DNA from: Apophysomyces variabilis
Lineage: Eukaryota > Mucoromycota > Mucoromycetes > Mucorales > Mucoraceae
DNA length: 64,000 nucleotides
Direction: 5' to 3'
Assembly (NCBI GenBank): GCA_002749535.1
Contig: MZZL01000408.1
Span: 2,434,631-2,498,630 of the forward strand
In this document: in pieces, positions 1 to 9,492 of the stretch
How positions within the stretch are numbered: position 1 is the first letter of the stretch
How the letters are laid out: every line of letters starts with the position of its first letter
Made by a program: the position numbers and the translations under genes
Notes under the pieces: generated by a model
Databases searched by the model: none
The model's input: only the letters and a program-made list of their open reading frames with translations
Told to the model about the DNA's origin: nothing

Positions 1-2597
1 AGCAGAGCCAGCATTATTACTTGGGACACTTTTACCAGAATTTGACATGTCATTTCTTTCAGAGGCTTCCTGTCTTTGCTGATAATTTGTAGAGGCTTTC
101 AATCTGCTGACTTCTCTCTCCAATGTCTCTCCTCCTAAACGCACTTTGCCTATCATCTCTTCCATCATAGAGGAATGGAAAATCCCATGCTTTCCTTGAT
201 TTGGTGAGGTCTTCCCTGCTTTGCTCCTCGATGCCGGTGACCCTTCACCTTCTGTATTTCTTTGCCACAGGCGACCTAACCCGTCAAACATACGATACGA
301 GTTATCGACAACGTCAGACATTAGCTTTAGTCCGCTGGATGGACTGTCTCGTAAACTGGAGCCAAATCTTATTCTGCTTGCTTCAGGAGAATTCCACTCA
401 TTTAGATGACTATACGAATATCAACACTCAACAATATGAATCATTAATAATACGACATACACTCTATCGGCCGACAAACCAAGACCAGCTAAATTTGCCG
501 TTTCAAGGAAAGACACGGCGGCCATCTAGAAAATATCGCTCGTCACAACTGTAATAGCGTAATGCTTCGGTTTTACCATATTTATTAAACAGTAATCGCT
601 CTTTCCCTTGATCATAGATGGTCTGCGAAACCGGTGAATAAAGTTTAAGTTTGACAGTATATGTGGCGGGTTGGACTTCACGATTGTGAAGATCAGCAAC
701 GGCAATAGAATATCAGCACCAGCAGCATCTGAACTTTCACTAGTCTGGTCTTCATTCGCCTTTACTGATGCTAAAACCTCTGCTGACTTTTCGTTAATCG
801 TATCTAAGGTTGGATCAGGAGTCTCAGTCAATGGAAACTCGAGGTTGTCGGGAGACACAGGCTGCCTCTCCACTTTGGATGTCGGTTCAGTTGTAATCGA
901 TGCTTCCTGGTCGTTTTTCTTCATGTGACTTCCTCCGTTTTGACCCTTCATAAACGATTTTTGAGGCAAAAGTCTTTTTTCTGGTGCCAATTCGCTACTT
1001 GTACTGATGTCGGAGGCAATTTTCTCTGTTTCATTCGTTTCGCTAATCACGGTAGTCTTTTCCAAACTTCCAACGGCATCTAGACATGTAGTCAATAGCA
1101 GCTTCAAAATATATGGTCATTAAGACTTACTTGCTATAACCTCATGAGTTTCAATCAGCGTCTCCAACTTCTCCTTTGGAGTAGTTATTGATATCAGTTT
1201 TTGTAATTGAAGCCCAGCGTTTTTGACAGCTTCATTGATGATATCAGCTTCAGTTGGATCATTTACAACAACACCCAGATGCGTCAAATTGAGATCGAGC
1301 AAGCTTAAAGCAGCTATCCGTGAAGCCAATGCTTCATCCGCAAGATATTCATGGCCATGTGTTTCTGCAAATAAGCTACGCATCGAATTGATTAATCGCT
1401 TCTGATTTTAGCACGTTTCTCACCAATCATAGAGCTTTGTACATATGTAGGATTCAATGCTATCCAGTTGATGCTCGATGTGGTTGGTATCTTGGTGGAT
1501 TTGACCTCTAATATCGTCTAAGAACTCACTAATAGCTCGACTTGCATTGTCAAGTGTCGTTGGCCGTTTTCTCCGAAATGTTTCGATAAAACTTATGGAA
1601 GACCGGGATCAATCATGAGGATATCTGATTGGAAAATCCCTGCTTACCCGTCTACCTCTTGTTGCATTGGAACCTCATGTGGCGACTCTGAACCAAGTTG
1701 TTGGCGAGAAGACACCCAATTCTCAATATCTGTTTTAGATATCGGCTTTTGTATCAGCATTGCAGTGAACGTCTTATCGGCACGTAGAGGTAGTTGAACA
1801 TGGCTTGCTAGGATGGTATAAGAAGGATGGTCTCCCATAATAGAGGAAGGATCCAGGCTGAAGTTGTCAAAAAGTGATCTACGCAAGGCATAAATTTCCT
1901 TATAGAGAAAAGGAGCGCATACTTCTTGTTGGCTGACTCCACAATCAATGACATTTCGCGGTCAGGCGAAAGAAGTCCGAACGCTACAAGGCGATCTCTG
2001 GGGACATTGTTATCTTAGATCGGAAAACAAGACCCTACGCTTACGTTTGAAACGTTGCACGAATTCCGCTGAGTGATACGACTTGTGCCGCATCGTAATT
2101 ATTCTGATGGATTACAACATGGTCTTGAATAAATTCGCGATCGATGACAGCGGAAGGATGGGATGGCCGTGAAACTGGTAACAGCAACGTAGCCTACAGT
2201 CTGGGAGTCAGCAAATTAAACACTTGTTGGAGCATTTGACCTTATTTTGTATTAATAAATCAACAATGTCGTCTATTTCATTGTCATTGTCATCTCGCAA
2301 TCGCGATAACATTAACATTCCCCATGAATTAGTTGGGATGGGTATAGGAAAAGATAGTGATGACTGAGACGATGAAGATGACATGCTCTTGGTAAGGCTC
2401 GACAAGCTTGGTCGTTTTTTGGCAAACTGGTTTGTGCTAGCACTTGAATTGGTGTCTGGACTAGTTACGCGTCGTAAAAGGCTTGCTGGCTTTTGTACTA
2501 TATTCTGCTGGTCATCACGGTTATCTGAAAGAGCAGAGGTTACTGAAACGGATGTGGATGGCGATGGAGGTTTTCGGAATGGATCGAAACGAAACAT
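1..2597 (-). CDS. VPS9-domain Rab5-type guanine nucleotide exchange factor (3' end beyond window)
   Basis: Probable exchange factor that loads GTP onto Rab5/Vps21-type GTPases in early endosome traffic. The start is the ATG at 2595-2597 (MFRFDPFRK...). Exons read by frame are about 2597-2241, 2193-2045, 1932-1648, 1588-1427, 1375-1131, 1090-577, 525-461 and 409 to the edge. The N-terminus is serine-rich and disordered. The VPS9 core shows DEALASRIAALSLLDLNLTH, then GADILLPLLIFTIVKSNPPH with the family Asp, then SDYCLIN with the family Tyr, and ends with AAVSFLETANLAGLGL. A long acidic, serine-rich insert (about 1090-760) splits the domain. The tail past 409 is charged and continues out of the window. 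Family assignment is firm. Which yeast gene it matches (Vps9, Muk1) is not decided. The acceptors at 1932 and 1090 were chosen to keep the frame. Confidence 0.85.
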
Positions 2598-2794
2598 GCT
2601 GGATGCAATACAAAGAAAGGATCTCTTTCGGACACAACGGCCAATGGAAAGCGAGTCACTCCTTCGGACATGCCATATGCAACATGCCATTGCATGATGG
2701 ATTTCAACGGACAAAGACTGTAAACAGCGCCAGCAAAAGCAAACACTTGTTGGATCATTCCTTGATAGAACGCAAGCAAACTTTCAATCCTAGC

Positions 2795-3066
2795 TTACAT
2801 AGGCTGACGCCTGCTTGCATGTCCTATCGGGGGTAGCAAGAGGTTGGATATAACAAATGAACTGCTTCCTCCAAGTGTATGATGTTTGTCGCTTACAGGC
2901 ATCGTAAACTCGCCTGAGATATTGCTGATACCTCGATTAGGGAATAATGATGGCTCACTCAAGACCTGACATAGAAAGGCTGGGAAATCAGAAACGATAA
3001 TGATCCCCGCCTTGGTATGATTTGCGATTTCAAATGATTCGGTGATGATTACATTGGGAGAATTCT
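2795..3066 (-). other. Unassigned open frame, about 90 codons, no clear start
   Basis: A minus-strand frame is open from about 3066 to the TAA at 2795-2797 and follows a possible splice acceptor near 3067. It reads IIVSDFPAFLCQVLSEP and later GGSSSFVISNLLLPPIGH. I do not recognise it. It may be the last exon of a gene whose upstream exons are lost in the Helitron-like debris, or part of that debris. Confidence 0.25.
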
Positions 3067-3286
3067 AACAGTTACAGGTTTAAATATAAAGATTGCGGGT
3101 AAGAAAGAGTAGAGGCAATCAATGAATCTCTTGTGCAATTGATATCGTGTACACTCAGCAAGGAAAGGAATATGCATAAACGTGATTCCATCAATGACGA
3201 AAGAAGCACATGAAAGTTCAGAAAGCCAAAAATGGTTGCGTGCTGCAAGGCGAGCACACCGTCAATATGGAGCGCTAAAACCTAGT

Positions 3287-3760
3287 TCACCCGTAGAGCA
3301 GTTTGGTAAATGAAGGTCCCATTCTATGGAATACTCCGGCATGAATGCGGAAAATATAGGAATTCCCAACAGCGTCTATTAAAGAGTGGTACGTTGAACA
3401 CCTAGGGACGAAAAGACAAAAACGATGTGATACACTTGGATGTTGATACTCAAAAGGCTTTCCAGCTTCAGTATTGACAATGAGCAACTGTCTCAGAGGC
3501 TGTAGCTGGTCGCAATAAAAGAAATCTCATTTTACCGTGCAGACAGGTAGCATTATCAAGTATTGGTCTAGAAGACTGTTGCCGTAACCACATATGGCAA
3601 CATAGTAGGGCAATTAACTTGCTGCTGTGCCATGATATCGCTATGGCCGCAGAAGGAGGAAAGAATAATTCCATAGTTTCCTTCACGACAATTGCGATGA
3701 AACAACGTACAATTGACCATGGCAGAATAGACTGTGGAAAATATAAACTGACGTACCAAA
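3287..3760 (-). pseudogene. Helitron-like N-terminal domain fragment
   Basis: The minus-strand frame ending at 3287 reads NSYIFRIHAGVFHRMGPSF. This resembles the conserved TFRIHGxVYHRIGSLLP segment of the Helitron N-terminal (Rep-side) domain in fungal and oomycete Helitrons. Upstream frames (3468-3760) carry pieces such as HRNCREGNYG that could be the preceding Cys-containing stretch, but they are in different frames with stops between them. I see no full Rep motif. This is a decayed fragment, not a working gene. Confidence 0.45.
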
Positions 3761-3817
3761 AAGTTTGACCGTGAACCTTGGTGATCGTTATCGCAAACGC
3801 AGGTCGTGAGAGTACTT

Positions 3818-3957
3818 ACGATGACGAAAAAAGAACGATGTATCTTGTTATTCCCTTAAAGAATTGGCTTACACGCTGGTTAATCTGATCAACTCGTGCT
3901 TTTAATGGTGTCAGCACTGCTCTTTCAGTCAAAGTTGTATCGTTTTGTGCTGATATC
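3818..3957 (-). pseudogene. PIF1/Helitron helicase fragment
   Basis: A short minus-strand frame reads TERAVLTPLKARVDQINQRV, close to the helicase segment of Helitron/PIF1-like proteins where a reopened strand reads '..AILAPTNxDVDxIN..'. No Walker A or B motif was found nearby. It lies 5' of the Helitron N-terminal fragment on the same strand, the reverse of the order in an intact element. The two pieces are therefore either rearranged or from different copies. Confidence 0.4.
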
Positions 3958-4123
3958 CTTGGCAAAGTCGGTCAGGTGAAATGCTAAAGTGAGACCGTTC
4001 GGACAAGGGCTGGATGTAGTCATCTGGCCCAACTAAAGCACAATGAACAGAGCCTAGGATGTCACCATCACTGCGAGCAAGAAATACATCGCAATTCCTT
4101 GTACGGCTGTGGTATCGCGCCTG

Positions 4124-4408
4124 TTAAAGTTGCGCGATGAACCCTTGTATTTCCCGCCAGGCGTAGCATGGTATTATACTGCCATAGAACAAAGCGTCAG
4201 ATGTAAGCATTAACTTTTTCAGCATGAGAGGCATGTGTGAGAATCCGTACTGGTTTTTATGATGGATCGGTAGGGTATTTATGACATAAGGAATATTACG
4301 TTTCCTTTTGCGTGAATTGACAGCTTTTTCGAAGAGCACACCAACAGAAGACAAAGATACTGAATCCAAACGAAAAGAAACGCTCTTAGAAATAGCACAC
4401 ATGGTCAA
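4124..4408 (-). other. Unassigned ORF, 94 codons
   Basis: The frame starts MTMCAISKSVSFRLDSVSL and ends FIAQL. A second open frame just downstream (about 3950-4120) reads CDVFLARSDGDILGSVHC, but I could not find a splice pair joining the two in frame. No family is recognised. It may be a decayed gene next to the Helitron-like pieces. Confidence 0.2.
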
Positions 4409-4437
4409 GCATCGTGCATTCAGATTGTTGTTGTTTT

Positions 4438-4704
4438 TTATGATGATTCCTCTTGTGCTTCTAACGATCTAATTCGACTTTCAAGTGTTGCCATTTGATT
4501 CTCAGTTTCCTCTCTATATTCCTGGTACTCCAAATTCTGCCATAACAGCTGCCAAGCCATGGTTGTCGCCGAAGCCAACACTGTACATTTCACAAGCGGG
4601 GTGCCATACTTGTAATAAAAGGAACGTGGAGTTGAAATGGAAGTTGAATAAAAGCGTCCCATAGTCGCTCTGTTTAAACTTCTGTATGCTGCTCGAACAA
4701 ACAT
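4438..4704 (-). CDS. Small mitochondrial-type membrane protein, 88 aa
   Basis: Intronless ORF of 88 codons with a clean ATG at 4702-4704. The first 30 residues are rich in Arg and Ser and lack acidic residues (RAAYRSLNRATMGRFYSTSIS), as in a mitochondrial presequence. A hydrophobic stretch follows (VKCTVLASATTMAWQLLW), and then a charged helical tail that could form a short coiled coil (ENQMATLESRIRSLEAQEESS, minus its last residues). The likely place is the inner mitochondrial membrane. Small fungal proteins of this plan are usually of unknown function, and I do not recognise an orthologue. Confidence 0.6.
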   Translation of the reverse strand: MFVRAAYRSLNRATMGRFYSTSISTPRSFYYKYGTPLVKCTVLASATTMAWQLLWQNLEYQEYREETENQMATLESRIRSLEAQEESS

Positions 4705-5404
4705 TCTAAGGGATGGACACTAAGCAAAACATGGGTTCGGCATTATCGTACCTTAACGTGCTGTGAACAAGCGTGGTGGCTTACAGCAGTTTTGTGAGGG
4801 GTAAATCAGACCTGTGTGAAAAAAGCAAGTGACCAATGAACAGTCACCTTCCACTCAGTATGTGACGGCCTACTCTTTTTTTATATACAGTAACTACCAA
4901 ATCAGTATATTTTAACTCAGCAATACTATATGAATTATCCATCTATCTGAATAAAGGAAAAACAACCTTAACCTCAAATAACTCACTTGTGCTTTCAAAA
5001 CCATTCAACAATATTCTTACCAAAACTCTTACCTGCGGTCAATATTAGTATTCAAGAGTGTATCAAATATTAGTGGAGTATTCAATCATAAACTGCTAAA
5101 AGAATCACGTCACATATCAAGTACCAGCATCAATTTCGCAGCCTTGTCTATAAAAGGAAGTGAGATTTGTCGCTACTGTTTATTGCATAACAATTTGCGT
5201 TGTTTAGAGAAATAGTTTGCGTCAACTGGAAATGATATAGATAAAGGGCTTATGAGAACATTGCTTCCCCAGGATAATAATTTCTTACTTACCCAGATGA
5301 TATGCACAAGAAAAGGCTGGGCAAGGTGAAAAGACCAGTCGTTAGAAAAATGTGAATTTAAAGTATTGAACTTATCGTTCGAGACGTATAAATCTAAATC
5401 CTCG
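4705..5404. other. AT-rich 3' flank of the Fanzor relic
   Basis: About 700 bases without a convincing gene. It lies directly 3' of the Fanzor stop codon, the side on which Fanzor and TnpB guide RNAs are encoded in studied systems. I could not identify terminal repeats or a guide-RNA scaffold here. Confidence 0.4.
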
Positions 5405-8110
5405 TTACGAGGAAACCACATTCGTAGTGGCGACATCGTTTTTAGCCGGACGGCAGAATTCTATGGGGCGACCTTGTCCGCGCCAAACCGAGTTTGTAAT
5501 ATAGAACATGTTTTTTGCCGAATTAATGTCCCGTTGCCATAGTGTACGGCAGTGTTTGCAAACTACTACACCATGGTGGGACACAGAATCGGATGTGGTG
5601 ACTTTCTCCAGCCCTCTCTGAAGGCAGCTGTTGCACACCTATAGATAAACCATGAGGGTACATACGAAGCAAAAGACAACAAACCTGAGACGTGTAAAAT
5701 TCATCGACTGTTGTTGCAATCAATTCCCCTATCCTTTCTCTTCTCTTTAGCATTTTCTAACAGGTGTTGACTAACGCAGCACGCTTGCCTTTTCTTGACG
5801 CATGTCCACTCGTGCCAAACATTGCTGATCCGAATACACTTAATGGTATTTTTTTGCTTGCTTGAAATGCCTTTGGATGCCATTTCTTTGTGCTTGGGTG
5901 CGGTTTATTTTGCGTGGATCTGATTCCAGACTCTTGTGGCCTAGGTTAGAAGATTTTGTTAATATCACTTATTTCAGTGCTTTGCACTTAGTCTCTGACC
6001 CTGATCGCCATTTCAGCTTCTTTTGTTCTCGCCGTTTCAGAGTCTTTCTCTTCCTCTTTCGTCTATTCTTTCGAGTCTTTCTTTGCCGCTGCTTGCAGTA
6101 CTTTTTCCACCGTTGACTAACACATTAACGAGCTCTTTACGAGCACGTTGTACTCCTTGGTAATTGTGGAAACGCTTCTCAGCCATGCCGGGCCCGTAAA
6201 AACCTGTCAATATTGGAAAATTCTGGGCGAAGCACTCCACGAACTGATGATGTTGCTCTGATGATGCTGTGTTACAACTCTCTAAACCAGTCTCAATACG
6301 AGTGATACCAGCCGCATCCTTCTGTTTTTCGAGTTGCTTCGCTCTCCACGTAGAGCCAGTCATGGCATAATACTCTTTTGTCGACACACGGCGTACTTGA
6401 TGCCTCTGTGAGCCACTACCGTCTGCAGCTGTGTATATTTGATTCAACCCCGGATCCACGGCCCACGGTTCGAATCAATGCTCGACTTCATCAATGATAA
6501 AGTCCTCGAGGTCAATTTCCGTTGCCGCACCTTTTCCTTTTGTTTCTTGCGAACACTAGATTTGCTGCAAATCCATCAGAAAGAATTCTGCATGCGAAAC
6601 GATGATTTCCATTCCCGGTAAAATCTCCCAAGCTGTACGTATATATTAACACAGAGTGAGTGTTTGAAATTAAAGGTAACTATCGCTATATCCCATACCT
6701 ATTAAATCCGAAACGAGTAAGATCAAGCGCTTCAAAAAATGCTCGTGGGTATTCGCTCGGCTGTGTTGGTTCTCGAATGGGTAACAGACTTGCCAAAAGT
6801 TTGGCGTTTATAGAAACAAAACGCCACTTGCAACTTGGTTTTGGTGAAATCGAGAAAAGACGAGGCAGAGTTGTATCACTAGAACTTTTTTGGGAAGCAT
6901 CAACGATCTTACTCTTCTTCATAGGAAGACAGTATGTATTTTAACGTTGGAATATACGCGCCAGAAGATGCCGATATGGCTTGCTGCGTTGCAGGCTTAG
7001 GCGTCAGTGCCTCTAAATCATCACAAACCTTATCGACAATAGCTACTACAGGCAAATCCGGTTCAATCAGATTAGGCCATTGAGGGGATCCACCAGCGAT
7101 GCGTTCGAAGGCATATTCCGATACAATATTTTGTATCTCAGTTTTATTCATATTCTATATACGATGAAACTTAGTTCAGATATAGCAAAACACGATACAT
7201 ACTGGAAACGCTACTGACAGCCTATGTTCAACAAATGAACGCACCCGAGTTTCGAAATTTTCGACTATATTATTTGAATAGCATGTGGCCAGCAATACAC
7301 AAGCTTCTGACAATAAATCAGATGATCTTAGTTGTGTGTTGGGCGCTTGCTGCATCTGAGGGTGCTTGTCACGAAATGCTCTCCACGAGCTGCTAAGATC
7401 TGTTGGCATTTTATCGTTTTTAGCTGTCATTGACTTGTTGAGCACAAGTTGCGTGACCGAATAGAAGAAATTTTGAGTGAAACAAATGGGTGGGATTACT
7501 TGATGATCAAGTATATACTGGTTGACAATCAGTTGAGTTCTTGCAATCACCTCTCTCGTATATTTTGAAAGCTCTTGAACTTTTCTTTGAAGCTGATCTC
7601 GATGTGCTTCAACGACAACGAAATGTAGAGGAGCTTTTCGAGTGAATGTTTCGAAACCTTTCCCGAGTTGATCTTCTAATATCTCCTCGGTCGACCTAGT
7701 TTGCCGCGGGCAACTCTTCGCTCGGGTACTTCTGTGTTGAGTAGAACCACATGCAGGACATGGATTTGCTATAAAGGCAGTATTACTGGAACTTGCTTGC
7801 TTACTCGCTCGAGCCGTTTTCTTTGCTTTTTTGAGCGCCACACTCTGAACTTCTGGCTGGCGCGTCCGCTTAGTACCAGTTATTAGGCATACTTTAAGCG
7901 TGATACACTATATAGCAATGCATTGCAAACCTTTGACTTCTCTCATTGGACACAGTTTCGACTTCGTGCTTTGATGCCCCCAGAGTCCACAAGAGTTACA
8001 CTGGGACTGATTTGCTGAGATTGGTTGCTGTCAGTTAACTTTCTTTTATGAGGATGTGTACGTACCTTTTTTAACCTTTCCTCCACTTGTAGCTGCTTCT
8101 GTAATTCCAT
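5405..8110 (-). pseudogene. Fanzor (eukaryotic TnpB-like RNA-guided nuclease), broken copy
   Basis: Fanzors are transposon-encoded RuvC-like nucleases related to bacterial TnpB and guided by an RNA from the element's 3' end. In order: a first zinc knuckle CNSCGLWGHQSTKSKLC (about 7955-8010); a second, CPACGSTQHRSTRAKSC (about 7720-7770); a PICFTQNFFYSVTQL segment (about 7450-7500); the WRFVSINAKLLASLL segment (about 6810); RuvC-I VDPGLNQIYTAAD (about 6420-6460); a basic stretch; VFGSAMFG and VDEFYTSQVCNSC (RuvC-II side plus the first ribbon cysteines); and VVCKHCRTLWQRDINSAKNM (second CxxC and the RuvC-III Asp), ending at 5405. An intron inside the ribbon (about 5639-5682) keeps the frame. 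Three lesions break it: a one-base shift in the A-run at 6102-6106, TGA at 6475-6477 and TAG at 5757-5759. The start could be 8110 or 8227; 8227 would add a hydrophobic leader unlike the family. Confidence 0.85.
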
Positions 8111-8227
8111 ATCAGCGGCTTTTTTTCCCTTTTTCTTCTGAATGTAGTCTTTGCCTGTCAAGGCGGTCAGAGACAACATGAAAAAAGACCAGATAAGCGA
8201 ACGCATATAAAACGCAAAATCATCCAT

Positions 8228-8692
8228 GATGGATTCAACTGTAAAAGAAGAAATAACAAGGAAGAAAAGATGATAACGCCAGGTGTACTAATATTAAACC
8301 ATTTCTTTTTTTTCTTTGTAATGACAACATTTATCTTATAGGACAGTGTAAACTAACAGTCGCGCAAGACAGGTTTCACATAAAATTAGCAGATTATCAT
8401 TGACCTTACCCAAGGCGAAAGTCAGATAAAGAACGATTTGCCCATCGACATGTTCATGATAGTTGTCTGTATAATACCGCGCCTTCCATCGAAAGTTATG
8501 GATCATCCTCATATACTATTTCATCCATCACTTTTGCTATAGTCCGTTACAATTTGTTGAAATGTGCAATAGCAATGCTTATATAAGCGTGCTTACAAGC
8601 GACTCCCAACAAAATTTTCGACGGGCAATTAAAGTTCGAATTCGCAAGAATAAACGCGGTGCATACCGGAATTACATTGACGAATAGTTAGC
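8228..8692. other. Intergenic, no gene seen
   Basis: Region 5' of the Fanzor relic. No ORF, RNA gene or repeat could be supported before the inverted repeat that begins at 8697. Confidence 0.5.
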
Positions 8693-8696
8693 CATG

Positions 8697-8764
8697 TGTT
8701 CTTTTAGTGGAGGCTGTAGGCCAATCAATTAACACCATTATCCGAGGATTGTGGATCCAGAGAT
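8697..8764 (+). repeat. Left terminal inverted repeat of the MITE
   Basis: Sixty-eight bases matching the reverse complement of 8902-8969 except at about four positions (near bases 27, 31, 47 and 54 of the repeat). Confidence 0.85.
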
Positions 8765-8901
8765 CCTGTTACCATCTTTCCTTGTTTATTCGAGAAAAAA
8801 ATAAAACCATATGGTGCTAAAGGAATAACTGTATCATCTGAAAGGAGAGAATGAGCGGAGAAAGCAAAGAAAGGAAAAGGAGAAAGGGGAGGGAAGGGAC
8901 A

Positions 8902-8969
8902 ATCTCTGGATCCACTATCCTCAGATAATGGTGTTAAGTGATCGGCCTACAGCCTCCACTAAAAGAACA
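8902..8969 (-). repeat. Right terminal inverted repeat of the MITE
   Basis: Partner of 8697-8764. The inner end is the AGAGAT/ATCTCT boundary, after which the two sides stop matching. Confidence 0.85.
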
Positions 8970-8993
8970 CATGAATTATATTTCACGCTACTC

Positions 8994-9130
8994 GAATGAA
9001 TTTTGCGTCCACTGGAGGATCAAGTTGATGTAAGTAAAATGTACTGCCGGCATAAATCACTCGCTAATGACGCATATTGTCTTATCCTTTAGCGCAAACT
9101 TGGTTCTTTCATCGACGCAAAATTTGTTTC
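8994..9130 (+). repeat. Dispersed repeat family, copy A (possible MITE)
   Basis: About 137 bases similar along their length to 47590-47722. Both begin GAATGAATTTT and share the blocks AAGTAAAA and CTAATGA. Copy A has short terminal inverted repeats, GAATTTTGCGTC at the left and GACGCAAAATTT at the right (11 of 12 paired). No ORF. It probably derives from a small non-autonomous DNA transposon. Confidence 0.6.
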
Positions 9131-9492
9131 AAAAAACTGCAGATAATACCAAGTAAAAAGCCCGCTATCCGTATGCCGAAGAGGTTAAAGAATTGAGACG
9201 AAGCATTACCCACAAATAAGGGCGTGAATCAATAAGTGTCTGTATTATTTTAGCTCGCTCTTCCCTTCAGTAGTATAGGAAAGAACCTTCATTAAAGAGA
9301 GTAGGAGCACAGCCGGATTTTACAGTTTAATGAATTGGACACCGTATGGTATTGTAGCAGAAAGAATAACCTACTTGCTTGCGATTTATCTTGTGTGTAC
9401 GAGCTAAAATATCCATAAATCCACTTCCAATCTAACTTTGACAACAAAGTACAGCTAAACCGGTTAAATGATGGTTATTAATGTTTATGTAT
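9131..9492. other. 3' flank of the HAUS6-like gene
   Basis: No ORF or repeat could be supported here. It should contain the 3' UTR of the minus-strand HAUS6-like gene. Confidence 0.5.

Larger units (their letters stand above)
8697..8969. mobile_element. MITE with 68-bp terminal inverted repeats and CATG flanks
   Basis: A 273-bp non-coding element. Its first and last 68 bases are inverted copies with about four mismatches, beginning TGTTCTTTTAGTGGAGGCTG. CATG lies immediately outside both ends (8693-8696 and 8970-8973), consistent with a 4-bp target duplication. Because CATG is its own reverse complement it could instead be part of the repeat. The 137-bp centre is purine-rich and has no ORF. 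The low divergence between the arms suggests a fairly recent insertion or selection on a hairpin. The transposase family is not identified. Confidence 0.85.

Noticed and set aside
5173..5436. 87-codon frame overlapping the Fanzor stop
   Set aside because: Starts in another frame inside the Fanzor zinc-ribbon exon and has no family resemblance.
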